64,000 nt of DNA from Alitta virens (GCA_932294295.1 OW028582.1:5451515-5515514); one strand, 5' to 3'; positions 1 to 12,995 are shown, counted from the stretch's first letter. Notes: generated by a model from the sequence alone, not told the origin. Made by a program: numbers and translations.

Positions 1-24
1 TGCAGCACCATATCAGATTTTATA

Positions 25-135
25 TTTTTTCGTGTAGCCGACTATAAGCTTGGAGTAGACAGAAGCAGCTGGCTTTAGCCAGTTTTATATAGTCAACCAT
101 ATTTTATGAATCTAACTGTATTCAGTGGTGTACTT
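25..135 (+). repeat. Dispersed repeat, copy 1 (pairs with 3290-3405)
   Basis: The stretch holding GCCGACTATAAGCTTGGAG, GGCTTTAGCCAGTT and CCATATTTTATGAA recurs in the same order at 3290-3405. Both copies lie near a TGCAGCACCAT motif (position 1 and about 3162). No coding capacity is visible. It is an old dispersed repeat of unknown class, seen only by comparing these two places. Confidence 0.5.
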
Positions 136-460
136 CAGGGGTCAATGTTTAGTCTGTTTTTCAGCAGTCTGATGATGAAACTGTATCATATTTGTCATGA
201 AGGAAACAAATGTGTTTTGTTGTAACAACCTTAAACATACAGAAATTTGAAAAATATGATTGTCTTTAGTTATGTTCACTAATTTATTACGGAGGAACTG
301 GTGTAAAGTCGTAAATATTGTGTAAGTACTGTTTGTTGGCGTTTACCACAAACATGTATAAAGAAATACATGTATGGAAACTGGTCACTTGTTACAGCAA
401 TAATGCATCCATGCGACACACTGAAAATAACTAACAATAACACAAATGCATTGGCATGAC

Positions 461-712
461 ATTATAACAACATCATAACAACATTATAACAACATTATAA
501 CCACATTATAACCCCATTATAACAACATTATAACAACATTATAACAATATTATGACAACATTATGACAACATTATAACAAAATTATGATTATAACAACAT
601 TATAACAACATTTTAAAAACATTGTAAACACATTGTAACAACATTGTAACAACCTTATATGACATATATATAATAAAATTATAAAAACATTATAACAACG
701 TTATAACAATAG
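461..712 (+). repeat. AT-rich minisatellite, about 12-bp unit
   Basis: About 20 imperfect copies of ACATTATAACA run in tandem, with drift to ACATTATGACA and ACATTGTAACA toward the right. No coding meaning. Confidence 0.85.
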
Positions 713-877
713 TGAATGATCCAACAAAGAGTTTGGTGGGATGAGGAAAATTATATTGGTCGAGGCGAACTGAGTCCAATACAATTTTTCAGAATCTCAC
801 AAATGAAACTCTATGTTGGACGACACACCATCCATCATTGTTTATGTTCTCCAATCATTGCACAACATGCATTGCAT

Positions 878-949
878 CCATCCAACATGCTCTGCAGCCA
901 TCCAACATACTCTGCAGCCATCCAACATACTCTGCAGCTATCCAACATA
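878..949 (+). repeat. 20-bp tandem repeat, 3.6 copies
   Basis: The unit CCATCCAACATACTCTGCAG repeats at 878-897, 898-917 and 918-937 with a partial fourth copy. One base differs in the first copy. The open frame across it is a by-product of the repeat. Confidence 0.85.
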
Positions 950-1128
950 CACCCTTGCGGGACGACAATGAAGCATTGTGATTGGCTCATAGCAGCTGAG
1001 TGGAGAATATGTTAATTTTTCGTGTTTTTTTTACTTTTTTCTAGACTTGTTATATAATTATGTCCATGCATTGTCAATTAAACAATTAACTGTAAAATAC
1101 AGCTTGTCAAAATATGGGAAAGTAATCT

Positions 1129-1266
1129 TTCTTTCTTTCTAGCGAGATATTTTACATGTTAGGGTTTCTTTCTTGTTCTTTCTTTGTTCCTTTTTTCTTT
1201 GTTCCTTCTTTCTTTCTCTTTTGTTCTTTCTTTCTTTCTTGCCTTCTGTCTTTCTTTCTTTCCTTC
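1129..1266 (+). repeat. Pyrimidine (CTTT/CCTT) tract
   Basis: The plus strand is nearly pure C and T with a loose TTTC period. This is low-complexity DNA; the Phe/Ser-rich open frame over it is an artefact. Confidence 0.8.
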
Positions 1267-1667
1267 GTTCTGTGTGCTCTGAATTACCTAATTATTAGGA
1301 GATGCGCGCGCTGGTCGGCCATGGCAGCGGGAGACTGTATCCAAATGTGACAAGGCCAGTTGAGCAGATCGGGTCGGTCACATGCAGCAGGCTTATCACA
1401 ACACAGTCTACTGCAGCCAAGTCATGTGACTCAAGAAATGTCTGATTTAACAGCTGGATTTTGAACACTTCTATCACTGCAAGAGACATCATTGAAAAAG
1501 GGGTATGTACAATTGTTCTTATTTACATATTAGGCCTTAACCTCTCCAATGAGGTTTTGTCTTTGTGTTATGTGACAATAGCTTTACTTTCGATGTGACA
1601 ATATTAGTGGGGTTGTTTAGACTGGCATAACATTTTATTAGAAATCATACATTACTGTATATTAGCA

Positions 1668-1836
1668 GGGGTGGGGGCCTAGCGGAGTAGTAGCACACTG
1701 GGCTTCCACCCACTGGGTCCCGGGTTAGATTCCCGGTCGAGCCTAAGTTGGATGGCTGTTTCATCCTTCATCTCATTGCCTGTCCTAACTAGCCCATCAG
1801 GTGCAGACATACAGGACGTAAAGCCCTAATACACTT
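1668..1836 (+). mobile_element. tRNA-derived SINE (family 1), diverged copy
   Basis: The head carries a box A-like TAGCGGAGTAG and a T-arm with the CCGGG/CCCGG stem around a TTAGATT loop, as in a tRNA. The tail (GTTGGATGGCTGTTTCATCC, CCCATCAGGTGCAGA, CAGGACGTAAAGCCCTAAT) is shared with copies at 35633, 39132, 43412, 51641, 54028 and 55141. Box A has two mutations against the family, so this copy is probably silent. Such elements are moved by LINE enzymes, none of which is seen here. Confidence 0.85.
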
Positions 1837-1850
1837 GCCTTTACGGTAAA

Positions 1851-3161
1851 AAATGACATAAACAGTATCACTGACTATTCCGATATATCTATAGTCGTTT
1901 TAGACTCTAACAGATATTTCTGCATCCTATTCGCATAATTAATATAATCTAATAATCCAATAAAGTGTATATAAATACAGTTGGAGCAACCGATTGCTTC
2001 CTCTCGTTCGACAAGATGTAGCCATTTTCTAGAAGAAATTCTTGCTCAAATTTGATTTTGATATACTATTTGAAGCTTTCAAAAATAAATTGCGATTGTA
2101 TTCATCGGGAAGAAATTACTCGGTTTCAAAATATTTTAGTAATAGATCGGATTTCTATTTTTAATTTAGCAGAATTTCAAATCATGCAGTGCACATAGCT
2201 CGAATTTTAAGCAGGTCATCATAATGTTTACCATAGTTGACTAACTCAAGGCTTAGTCCAACATGTATTATTGGAAATGATATGTTGAATAGCCAATATC
2301 TTAGTCATTTCAGTAATAACATAGAATAGTATAAAGTTAATTTATCTTCGTCATCCGTGACATAACAAGGATTTTACAGCCACTGATTGTTCAATTTTGT
2401 AAACAATAAATTCCAACGCTTCTTTTTCTATTTTTTATTTTATTTTTGGCACTTGTTTTCGGCCGCTGTTTCTAATCAGAAACAGCAAATCAATTTTAGA
2501 TGGAATGTTTCTTTTAAAACAACCAATTACTATAATTGACAGTGAAAGAGTTGAAACGAATTAAGTGGATCCATGCTTAATTTGTGATAGAACATTTATA
2601 AGTGGATTTTTTTAATGTAATTTATTTAAAATGTAGCGATCTATAAAGTAATAAACATCTGGATTAATTAAATAAAGTTTTTAAGTAATAACTTATTATT
2701 CCGGCCATCAATATATTTGCTATCAACAGATGGCGATGATTGCTATGTAAGCTGGATGTGGCCTTATCTACTGCATTTCTTCAGCCGTTTTAATTAATGG
2801 CAAATTAATGAAATTAGCCTGATTTACTAGTACCTACTGAAGCGTCGGATTATGGCATTTAAAATTTTCCCTTACCTAATATGTCAAAATGATATATAAA
2901 AACCGATTAGAGAAAGTAACAATGTCTGGAGCTTTAGATATTCTTGGGAAAGCAAAAAGGTGGAGGGGGGAAATGGTGAAATAGATACTACAGGTAGAAT
3001 AAATATAAATATAGGATGCTAAGAGGTGTGAGATTTAGGTCTTTTGTCACATACAGCTAGTTTCGCACAAAGCTACTCAACTTTTGCTGTATCATGCTAC
3101 CTGCCACTAATTAGAACTGTCTGGCTATAGCTGGCTACTCAAAGTTGGATCCAAAAGTACA
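1851..3161. other. No recognisable feature
   Basis: AT-rich DNA with stop codons in all frames and no repeat match that I can see elsewhere in the window. Confidence 0.5.
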
Positions 3162-3289
3162 TGCAGCACCATTTGGTGCATAAGTTGCCCATATTTTAAT
3201 TAATTTTTTTAAATGCTTGTCTATTGTATATACATATTTATGATACAATAGATAAATTTGTTAAATTTACCGAGGTTTATTTCTTGTGG

Positions 3290-3405
3290 TATGCATAAGC
3301 CGACTTTAAGATAGGAGTAGACAGCTTTAGCCAGTTATAGCTACAGCCAGGGATAGGTTGCTGCAGCTGTCTAGAGTCAGCCATATTTTATGAAACTGTA
3401 TCTCA
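3290..3405 (+). repeat. Dispersed repeat, copy 2 (pairs with 25-135)
   Basis: Same order of motifs as at 25-135, with a short insertion around a local palindrome (GCTGCAGCT). Class unknown. Confidence 0.5.
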
Positions 3406-3558
3406 GCCATTGGTAATAACATGTCATTGCAGCAAATGCTACTCTCTGCACACTGGTCTTAATTCAGATGTGAAAATACCGTAAACAGAGAAAGACAATA
3501 TTCCTGGCTTGAAGCTTAACATGCCATTTGTGGCTGCGTGTCATGTGAAGCCAAGCTA

Positions 3559-3705
3559 TGTGTCTATCTATGTGTCTATCTATTTATCTGTCTATCTATC
3601 TATCTATCTATCTATCTATATGTCTGTCTGTCTATGTGTCTGTCTATTTATCTGTCCATCCATCTATCCATTTATCTATCTATCTATCTATCTACCTATC
3701 CTGTC
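3559..3705 (+). repeat. (TCTA)n/(TCTG)n microsatellite
   Basis: Compound tetranucleotide run. All three forward frames are open and give Ser-Ile-Tyr-Leu repeats, which are not genes. Confidence 0.95.
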
Positions 3706-4599
3706 ATGACAGATCCACTGTAGGATTACAGTCATCAAAACAAAACTCAACACTGTCAACGTAGAATTATGCATCAGCTGCTCCAGGCAAATTAAAAATG
3801 TTTTTACAATATGATTTTTTTGTCAACAATATGGAGTTCGCAATCTATTGCACTGTTTTAAATTTCCTCATTTGTTCTAGTAAATGCTACAAACTTTAAG
3901 GGCATTGGGAAAAACTAGATCATAACCATTTAAATTAGACCTTGATGATATAAACATTATCCATTTCTTGAACAATAAGATAGAAATTGATTAAGTGAAA
4001 ATCACTTTAAATGGAAAAAATAACCCAGCTTTAAAGTCAAGTCCATGGATTCATGCAACATTCTGGAGCGCTAGGATTTTATGTTTGTCAGCAGAATTAA
4101 TAAGCCTTGATTATTCTTGGTTCTTTGTGCTCTGTTGACCTGATAGTGTCAAGTGTCTCAGTCTGTATACCTTAAGCCTAACAAGCTGCAATATCTTATG
4201 TAAACAATGTTGATATGCATGTATAAAGCAGAATTTGCAGCAGCACTCCGTCTAGGATTACCGCACAAGATGACATCACGACATTCTGAGGGGGCATATA
4301 GAACGCGTGGATGACGTCACACCACGTGATCTGTATTCATTATTCAGCGGAAGCACGGTGCTGCCACCTAGGATCAAATCAGTCAAGGGGGTCGGTCATC
4401 AATCATGCCCGGGGTCACACTGGCCCTGCTAGGGTCTTGTTGATAAAGTCTATTAGTAAATAAATTACATTAATCTAATGAATACATTCATTGAACTCCT
4501 GCAATAAATGCATAAGGTCGCCTTAGAAATTCAAAATGTTTTTAAACACTCGGCGAACAACGTACAAAGACGGGTTTTACTGTCATTGGGAAAAATCAT

Positions 4600-4740
4600 G
4601 CTTGTTTGCGGGCAGGCATGACACTTTCGTTTCCGGAGCAGAACTCGAACACTAATGCACTTACTCTATCGAAATTTCATTAATACTCTATAATATGGCT
4701 TATTTGAGCCTCACATTGTCATGTCTTAGAAAATTGTTTT
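4600..4740 (+). repeat. Dispersed repeat with GACACTTTCGTTTCCGGAGC core
   Basis: The core followed by AGAACTCGAACACTAATGCA recurs at 42520-42690 and, diverged, at 50925-51075. An inverted piece lies at 25990-26060. It looks like a decayed transposon family; no termini are clear. Confidence 0.5.
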
Positions 4741-4744
4741 AGCA

Positions 4745-5030
4745 GAAAGTCACTGATAGGTCTTGTAGCCATATCACTAAAATAGCAGGTGATAAGAGGC
4801 CGGGTGATCTACTTTTCATATCACACAGAATGACGTTCATGCATTGCCCAAATAAGGAAGCTCATGACGTTGTTATGTCCAAATATGGAAGAAACGCTTT
4901 TTGCATAAATTAAATCGCTAGTCGAAGACGTTCATGACGCCGGTGACGCTGCATTCAGTCTTGTTCCCATTCAAAACATAAACTGCTTTTGTGTACGTTT
5001 TATTCAATAACTCCGTAATTTTTCACAAAT
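4745..5030 (+). repeat. Dispersed repeat, inverted partner of 38210-38460
   Basis: Shared blocks in reverse order and orientation include CCGGGTGATCTACTTTTCAT, AGAATGACGTTCATG and TTATTCAATAACTCCGTAA. This is an unclassified mobile or duplicated segment. Confidence 0.5.
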
Positions 5031-7929
5031 AGTCCCAATTCCGTTTGGCAGATCAGGGACTCGTGTGGTTTTGTGGCCCGGGTTTTCACGGCCATACGAT
5101 TTTCGTAGTGAGGTTGTTTAATTAAGCTGGTATTTACGCCAAAAGCTGACATATATAACCAGAGAGAACTAAATTCTAGCTGCATAAACTGGTAAACGTG
5201 ACCTCTTTAATCTTTCTTCCTTTGAATTCAATTTCAAACGGGAAATTTTTTAACTAAACAGCCGTTATAATTTGAGCTCTATCCGTTGTTGTCATTCACA
5301 GGCAGAAAGTTTGAAAGCTTAATGTTGATGATGATTGCAACTGCAAATAAGAAGGTTATACTTGATGCTTAATGCTACAATTTTGTTGCAATGTGAAACC
5401 CTCAAAACGGAGAGCTTACAAAGATCACTGTCATTATAATGTAGCCCTGTAGTTGGCGCTCTTTATTATGCGACATTGCTTAATTTAAAAGTAATCAAAG
5501 GATGTAAAAGCTGGGAAAAATGTTTCAAAGCAAATCTTCCGAATTTAGTTGTGAAGTTCTAGAATAGGCAGTTCTGCCTTCAAAGGAAGATTTTCTTTGA
5601 AAATTGTTTGCCACCTTTCCCTAAACTTTGATACTCCATGTTGACAATGATATCCATAGAATGTTGGAACATGGATCTACTCTTGTCTCCATGGTTGGAA
5701 AAAGAAAAAGTTATGTAATATACTTATATAAAAATATACCAAAATGATTTTGTGTATCTATCTATCTATGAAATAGATTAAAAAAAACTTCCCTTAAACC
5801 CCTTACATCTGAACAGCAGGGTACTTCTACTACACGGGCGTCAGTAAATTACAAATTTGCGTAAAAAGTCACTAAAAACATTTTTTACTTTTTTTGTTGT
5901 GTACTCTTCTGGGTATCTATCAGTTCTAATTTCTCACAGGTGGTCATACATCCAAGTTTAAACCTCTCAGAACTGTTTCCGCCTGACATACATGAACGAT
6001 ATGTTATTATAACCTTGAAATATGATTTTTCATCCTCATATTTTTATAGTTGGATGTTTGATCCTGATTGGGAACTAGTAACATTATTCTGCACTTAAAA
6101 CAGCTGAGATCAGATAAACAATTCTGTGGCAGCAATGCTTGATTTTGCAGAATATTTGTGTTATCAAAACACTGTATTTGCAGATCAACATATTCTCAGT
6201 ATTACTCAATTGTCAAGTAACTCAACATAAGATTTGTGGACATGAAATATATTATTTGTCATCTCAAAACAAAATAAAAATAAGGCCTGCCATCGCCAGA
6301 CTGACCGCAAGGCCACAAAACATTAGGTTATCCTTGAAGGGAGCTTTGTGTTTTTTATATCTGGGCCTAGGCCTTTATCAAGTATAGAACTATCATAATA
6401 GGAACAAGTTCTCGAAGTTTTGACAATAAATGGGTCAACGCAGCAGCAGCGTCGGCAGGGAGGGGGGTTGCCTATGCTATGGCATACTATATACTTTAAA
6501 AGGCTGCTGCTCCCTTAATATTGGTCTGATTTTCGTCAAATAAAAGAAAGAATTGTTCAGTAAAACGTTTAGAATTTATATCTTACTTCAATGGCTAGAT
6601 TAGAGTGTATTCTTGTGTATTTAGGTTCTTAATACACTACTTCATCGTGTATTTAACATGTACATATTTTATTGTACAAAGCCAGCCTCATGGTTGATTA
6701 TCTAATAAAGAATTTACAAAATGTATATTTGGTACTATGCATATTTCTGGACATCGTGGGTAATTATGACAGGTAGACAGAATTCAATGGTTGGAAGATA
6801 GATTGTTATACTAATGGCAACTGTATTATGTTGATGCACTTAAAGATGTGAGTAATTTCCTTCAGTACCCATCATAAGTATTGGATTGCTCTGAATTTTT
6901 ATCAGCGTTAATAGCACTATAGAAGTATCAATGTATGATTTTCACCCTTAGCGAAACATTTTCCACTGTTTAATAAGCATCATAATTTACAAAAATATAA
7001 AGAAATTTGTGGTTCAAATTACATATCAAATTCACACGATAGAAATCAGGACAGTTGCATTTCTGTTCGAATGCTTCAATTATGTAAGCTAGCTTAAATG
7101 TTTACAATTTCAATTAGTTTTTTTAGATTTTTTGAAAATTTAACAAGTTTATTCAGTTGGAAACTAGATTTTTTAACTAAAGCATGAGTTATTCTTATAC
7201 AATTTTTTAAGTTGATTTAAAAAAAAAAAAAACATTACAACTTTGTTCAATAAGTCAAAATTCTGTTCATTTTTAGAGCACAGTTTAGTAAGTTTACTAA
7301 GAAATGCTGAAAAATGTTTAAACTGACTGATGCTAGACAGAACTTAGGCCCTAATTGTATTATTAAAAAAATCTGATTTGATTACCCAACCCTGTTCACA
7401 AATATCTTCTCCTTGCGCTTAGCCCAGTCTAATGTCAATATACAATATGTTGCTCTTGTGAAGGTATCTTGCCTTAGGGTGCCTGTCACTCAGAAGTCCC
7501 CACTGCCACAAGGAACTCTGGAGATCTGTGAAGAAAATCCTTCTGGAACTCGTATGAGTGACACAGGGAATTGTGGTACATTGCTGTGAGAAAGTCCGGG
7601 TTTTCATGCTGTTCCACTTGGTGTCATCATCACAAGAAACTGACTAATTTAGGACTCGAAAGAAATTCTATACCGACAAATCATGTTTCCGTCAAAAAGG
7701 TGACTTTTCGGAACCTGCAGATTTAAGATTTTTCCCCCAAATCTTCGCTGTGCATAATTTTAGTCTGGAGGTCGACCCGAAAAACATGGCTTATATATAT
7801 AATATAATTAGTTTTTGTGTCAGTAAAATGTTTGTCTATGAGGCACTGAACTAGCCAAATATATATATGTATCCAAACTGATATTCATTTAATGTAATAC
7901 CTTTTACTTCAAGAGGAAGTGTATTAATA
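5031..7929. other. No gene recognised
   Basis: A long AT-rich stretch. It holds a short (TATC)n at 5757-5770 and an A-run near 7220. The open frames here (for example 6139-6387) have no signature I recognise and no convincing splice context. Confidence 0.5.
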
Positions 7930-7932
7930 AAC

Positions 7933-7958
7933 ATATATATATATATATATATATATAT
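7933..7958 (+). repeat. (AT)n microsatellite
   Basis: Thirteen uninterrupted AT dinucleotides. Confidence 0.95.
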
Positions 7959-8279
7959 GCAGGCAAAAATACCATATTTGGTCAAATGACATGATAATGG
8001 CTTTTAACCCTTGGGAAAATACATGTATAGTTTAAAATGCATGTTTTGCAAGAACTTGAAAGGATTTGAATTAAATAACGGGGTTGGAACAATTGGTTGT
8101 TGTGTGTGCTTAAGCATAATTTTTCATTAACACGTTGATATAAATGCTTAAGAAATAAATCTAAATTTTGATAGAGCCATTAAAATAACACAGGGTAAGA
8201 AACTCTAGGAAGTCTTCTTTAAGATGATCCCAAACTCAAGATACTTTTTGGTAGCCAAGCAAGCATGGCCCTCATTTGC

Positions 8280-8700
8280 GTCCGAGTTCGCAAAAGAGGG
8301 CCATGCTGCAGTCTTTATATTTTTTCGTGGGATGATTTGTGCAAACGGATTAACAGCCTTCCAAACTTCCTGAATTTACTTGAAACTGAAAATAATTATT
8401 TTTTTGTGGAAAAATAACAGCATGTCAAGATTAGTAATACACTATTACTAATCTTGACATGCTGTTATTATTCCACAATCATCTTTTCATGCAGTGAATT
8501 GGCAATTTCAACTTCTGCGTCTCAAATTTTATACAGTTATTACTACATGACTTTATTGCCGATGAAACCTAATTACTCATTTTAAAGAATGTGAAATGGT
8601 GATAGTAGGTAGTGATGCATGTATACTGTCCAGACAATATTTATTGAACCTTTTGCAAAATACCAAAAAAAATGACAGGACTGCTGCCAGGCTAATTCTT
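8280..8700 (+). repeat. Dispersed repeat (copy at 52515-52895)
   Basis: Shared blocks in the same order include GGGCCATGCTGCAGTCTTTA, TTACTAATCTTGACATGCTG, CCTAATTACTCAT, GTGAAATGGTGATAGTAGG and AAAAAATGACAGG. No ORF. Only this copy has the large hairpin at 8406-8476. Confidence 0.65.
8406..8476. repeat. Near-perfect 34-bp-arm hairpin
   Basis: Left arm 8406-8439 and right arm 8443-8476 are reverse complements with one mismatch, around a 3-nt loop (CAC). The arms carry AACAGCATGTCAAGATTAGT and its complement. The related copy near 52620 has only the right-arm sequence, so the left arm was probably made by a local template switch. A miRNA-like transcript is possible but nothing shows it. Confidence 0.85.
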
Positions 8701-8761
8701 TGGGCCCTGGCCCCTGGAGTATTTAATGTGTCTGGGCCACAATGGACCTAATGCTTGTTGC

Positions 8762-8990
8762 CATTTCGCTATGACCTTCATCACTGCTGTCAACATTTCA
8801 ATATTTGCTTCATGCAATCCAACACTAAGCATGAGGACACCATTCCCCTGACTCTTCGATCATCTATATTTATAAAATCAGACAAAATGAAAAAAATATA
8901 ATAAAAATCGATATTATAAGTCATCACATATTTATTTTGAGAATACAGGAATTTAATCCACTCAGTTGTCATGTTTACATACATTATTGG
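8762..8990 (+). repeat. Direct repeat, copy 1 of a local pair
   Basis: Matches 9713-9965: both carry ATGACCTTCAT, GCTTCATGCAATCCAACACT, TCTATATTTATAA and a downstream AATACAGGAATTTA-like stretch (inverted order differences at the right end). The pair flanks the MITE at 9147-9470. Confidence 0.6.
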
Positions 8991-9146
8991 ACTGCTGCGT
9001 GGCATCATAGAGAAAAAACTGTTTCTTATTCAATTTTCAGTAAACATATCTATAACTTTGGGGACCTGATTTAGAATTATCCTGCCAACCAAATATGTAT
9101 TATTGTACTCAGCCAGCATACATTATGCCTTATTAGTGATTTCATC

Positions 9147-9470
9147 AATAGTGGATTTTCACAGAAGGTTCTCTGTGTTTCCACCAGGTGGCTAGAACAG
9201 AATACTGCAATTCTATTGGCTGAAAAAGTTCCCGCCTTGACTGTGATTGGCTGAAGCAAAGTGCATCCTAGCAGCAGTATTTTTAGTGCATTTTAATGTA
9301 TATTTGACTATTTATCATTAAGTTGATTTTTGCTATTTTTCTGAGAATGTTATATCTATGGGATCAGTTAGTTATTACCTACGGTGTCTGAAAAGCAAAA
9401 AGAGTAATAAGAGGAGAGGAAAGACTAATGTTCTGCTGAATTCAGGGCTGTTCAGTGAAAAGACTCTATT
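9147..9470 (+). mobile_element. MITE family M1, copy 1
   Basis: Terminal inverted repeats begin AATAGTGGATTTTCACAGAA on the left and, read inward from the right, AATAGAGTCTTTTCACTGAA. The 324-bp body has no ORF. Copies lie at 12141-12447 (+), 30128-30430 (-) and 49325-49607 (-). Shared blocks include CTGCAATTCTATTGGCT, GTGCATCCTAGCAGCAGTAT and GAGGAGAGGAAAGACT. Non-autonomous DNA transposon; superfamily not assigned because no clear target duplication is seen. Confidence 0.7.
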
Positions 9471-9712
9471 TTGGTGACTTTGACATTATTTGGCAAAAAG
9501 ATGACTCTATTATACCCCAGTCATAGGTTATGGTGAATGCACCTTAAGCCAATAAAAAAACAAGGTAATTGTCCATCACAGGACATAAGTAGACATATTT
9601 CATTAAAATGTAAAAGAAAGTCACTCCCTAACTGTTATATCAGTCCTTGCATAAATCTCTGACTCGATACAGCCATTTAAAACACCGGTGAGAAACCCCT
9701 GGGAAGTCTTGC

Positions 9713-9965
9713 CATTTTGATATGACCTTCATGGCTGTCAACATATTAATATTTGCTTCATGCAATCCAACACTAAGCATGACGACACCCTTCCCCTTAC
9801 TCTTTGATCTTCCTCTTAGATCTATATTTATAATATCAGACTAAATGAAAAAAAAAGGAAAACAGATATCATAAGTTATCACATGTTTATCCTTCGGCTC
9901 CGTGAAATATGACAACTACGTGGAATAAATTCCTGTATTCAGAAAAATATCAACATGTGATGAAG
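9713..9965 (+). repeat. Direct repeat, copy 2 of a local pair
   Basis: See 8762-8990. This copy carries an extra segment including CCTTCGGCTCCGTGAAATAT. Confidence 0.55.
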
Positions 9966-10871
9966 AATTTATCCTCTGTCTTTTCCAAACACCTTAAAAA
10001 ATGAAATAGGAACATATTTAACAGTCGTGATCATTTTCCAGCTGTGTTGGATCCACAGTAAAAATAGCGATCAAACAGCCATGTAAATAATAATTATTTG
10101 CTCGTTTTCTAAGCGTTCAAGAAATAATTTAGCAATTAACGCAATGTTTATTCAATTTGGAACAAGCAGATACCAAATTTTTGTCTCTACTCCCCTCCGT
10201 TGCCGGGCAAAAAAGTAAAGCCAAGTCACTGCTTTTTGGCGAACCGTTACGTGGTTAGAGTGCTGAGCTTGAACGCACGGATGACGTCATTTTAGTAATA
10301 CAGAAAATATCAGTGGAGAGGGCGTGGCTAAACTGACCATTTTGTGAATACGGGATTATATCTATCAGTTCTTGGCCAATCAGCGTTCGTATGGCATTGA
10401 CTGAGGATAAATGACAATGACAACATATTATTTATTGACATTAATATTATATACAGTAAAATGGAGCAAGGAGACATCCCAATGACAATGGCAGGGCACA
10501 ACACGATAAATGTATGCATATTTAAAGAATGTTAGTATGCAATTAGTAAATTAGGGTACAGGAGAGTGAGGAACAATGAGACACTTTGTTCGTTTTCAAT
10601 CATAACAGAAATTCTAAAATCAGGACATAACTGGCTTCCTACCTCAGATTATAGGTTATGATTTTCCCAGCAGTTTCGGGTTCCTTGTGTAAGATATATA
10701 ATAAGACTTATTCAATACAATGTCACTGCAAGTTATTTGTCTCATTGTTCCCACTGGTGAGGTACTGTGAGACAAGCTGAGGGTTAAAGTGAGACATAGC
10801 CTGATAGAACAACAAAAATGAAAAATGTCTCCGAATACCCTTATTTTAGGCAGCAAATTCCTTGTATTGCT

Positions 10872-10965
10872 TCAGTGCTGTGCTCTGAAGCTGCACAGGT
10901 TATTTTACAAGCAGCCAGAGGCAGATGTAATTATGAGATGGTAAGGCTTGAAATCCACCTTATTT
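10872..10965 (-). mobile_element. SINE family 2, 3' fragment
   Basis: On the minus strand it carries the tail shared with 41061-41510, 58785 and 60826: CTTACCATCTCATAATTACA, a CTG-rich middle and a CTTCAG end. The tRNA-like head is missing. Confidence 0.45.
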
Positions 10966-12134
10966 TATGCATATACCCCATAGCTGAGGTCATTCACTTG
11001 GCCTGACATAAGCACTGGGTTCAAGGTACATGTACCACCAATTCAACATTTTAAAACCATCCATTCTATGGGTGGTAAAAAATTTTTCTACGATATTTGG
11101 TTGCATTTATTTCATTGAAAAAATCACAGAGTTCTAGCTGCCTCTCATGTTATTTCTGGCAGGTCATTTTGACGAGTATTTTATAAGAGAGAAAGTGAGT
11201 TAATAATTTTCAGTAGCAGGTATTATTGAGTTTGAACAGAATTTAAATCATGCAGTGCACATAGATCAGGCAGTTGTAAGATATTTAATTGTTTGAAAAC
11301 TGAGCCTTGTGTTATTTTAAATTTGATATTAACATCTTCTACACATAATTAAGATATAAAAGAAATCAGGTGAAATTAAGGAGTTATAAATACCACGCAA
11401 TATATATTTAGTCTGTTCACAAATCCTTTTTTTCTTTTTTTTATCCTTTTCAGTCTTATCCATAGATGTTTTTCCAAGATTAGGCCCAACAAATTATCAT
11501 TCACAAATTCTACTTTTGTGTCATCTAAAATTAAGTCAGGTAGCTTTACATAACGTTGGTGTGTTTGAAAAATCATAGCTTTTTTTATTTTATTAACAGT
11601 TTATTAACTATTAACCAGTCATTATTTTCTATAATAAAGTATAGAGGGTCAACAATGGATCCCTGTGGTACACCACAATCAATAAATAGGTAGTTTTTGA
11701 ATAGATCATAATTTTTTTTTTCTTATTGTTATTTCTTAATATGCTGTAATATGACAATAATTCTAATATGCATTTACAATGGAATGGAGATGCACATGGC
11801 GATTAAAACCCAGAGGTTTCACTTTGTGGGCCAGATCATTCAAACTAGGTTGTTCTCATCTTGAGAACTCATTTGAAAAGTGATGATGTGTACTGTGTCA
11901 TTATACACGCTTGGATACATCACTGCTTAATGAAGTGGCACTAATTAGTCTCTCCAAGATCCTTGAAATGACCGAACCTCATCGAGTTTGTAAGGCAGAA
12001 AATGTTGTCAATCAACCAATCCACCAATCAACCAAACAATCATCAGATTATTAGATAAGATTGCACATGAAAATCTCTGCAGCCAATGCGTTGAGCATAT
12101 AAAAGAATTTAAATTAACAGAAAGAAACTAAAGT
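10966..12134. other. No recognisable gene
   Basis: AT-rich, no confident repeat. The frame at 11376-11576 on the minus strand carries a lysine run and no known motif. Confidence 0.45.
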
Positions 12135-12140
12135 GTTATG

Positions 12141-12447
12141 AATATTGGATTTTAACGGAAGGTTCTCTGTATTTTCACCAGGTAGCTACGACAGATTACT
12201 GCAATTCTATTGGCTAAAAAGTTCCTGCCCTTGGCTGTAATTGGCTGAAGCAATGTGCATACTAGCAGCAGTATTTTAAGTGTATTTTAATGTATATTTG
12301 GCATCTCTGTTATTTCCCACAGCAAACTATATTTATGGAATCAGTTAGTTATGATGTACTATGTCTGAAAAGCAAAATGAGTAATTAGAGGAGAGGAAAG
12401 ACTTATGTCTTGCTGAATTCAGGGCTGCTCAGTGAAAAGACTATATT
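12141..12447 (+). mobile_element. MITE family M1, copy 2
   Basis: Same body as 9147-9470, with diverged ends (AATATTGGATTTTAACGGAA on the left). Confidence 0.65.
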
Positions 12448-12995
12448 CCCTGTTGCAATGCAACAGATTCTGTTATACGAATGATGAATAGTATGAGATA
12501 TCACTTCAAGTTGTAAATGATGCTGTGGGAAAATGAGATAATGATATTTTCAAAGTCGAGCAGCCACCAGTATGTTGAATTTTGTATTGCTACAATTTCA
12601 CTTTTTGTATCCTTGTGTATGTATGCCAGCATCAAGCCTGGTTAATTTCTGGTCAGAGCTACATTTCTTATTATGCTAATTTCTGACGAAGAGTCCGTCC
12701 GACATCCAGCTTTACCAATTCCAGGTGGCAAGTTGCATAACTCAAGGGCATTAACCTGGGATACTCCCTGTCACTTTCCATTTATTGCAAACAAAACCTT
12801 ACACTATTCTGACAGTAGCCCCCAGTCATGTTATGATTGTGTGCACATTGGATTCAGCAAAGCGGACAATGCCTGTATTTACAACCTGTATGCTCGATTA
12901 TTGCCTCCTACAGTTTGTCTTACTAGGAATGTGAACTTGCAATTATTTGTCGGATGAGCAGAAATCATTTTTGAACGAGCCCTATATGAATTATT

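Noticed and set aside
3509..3764. Three overlapping forward frames rich in Ser, Ile, Tyr and Leu
   Set aside because: They are translations of the (TCTA)n microsatellite. The same applies to frames at 39843-40104, 47911-48291, 60637-60825 and 60964-61212.
12673..12957. 94-codon frame with PCHFPFIANKTLHYS, resembling the start of a fibronectin type II domain
   Set aside because: The later cysteines and the WC motif of that domain are missing and no convincing splice sites bound it.
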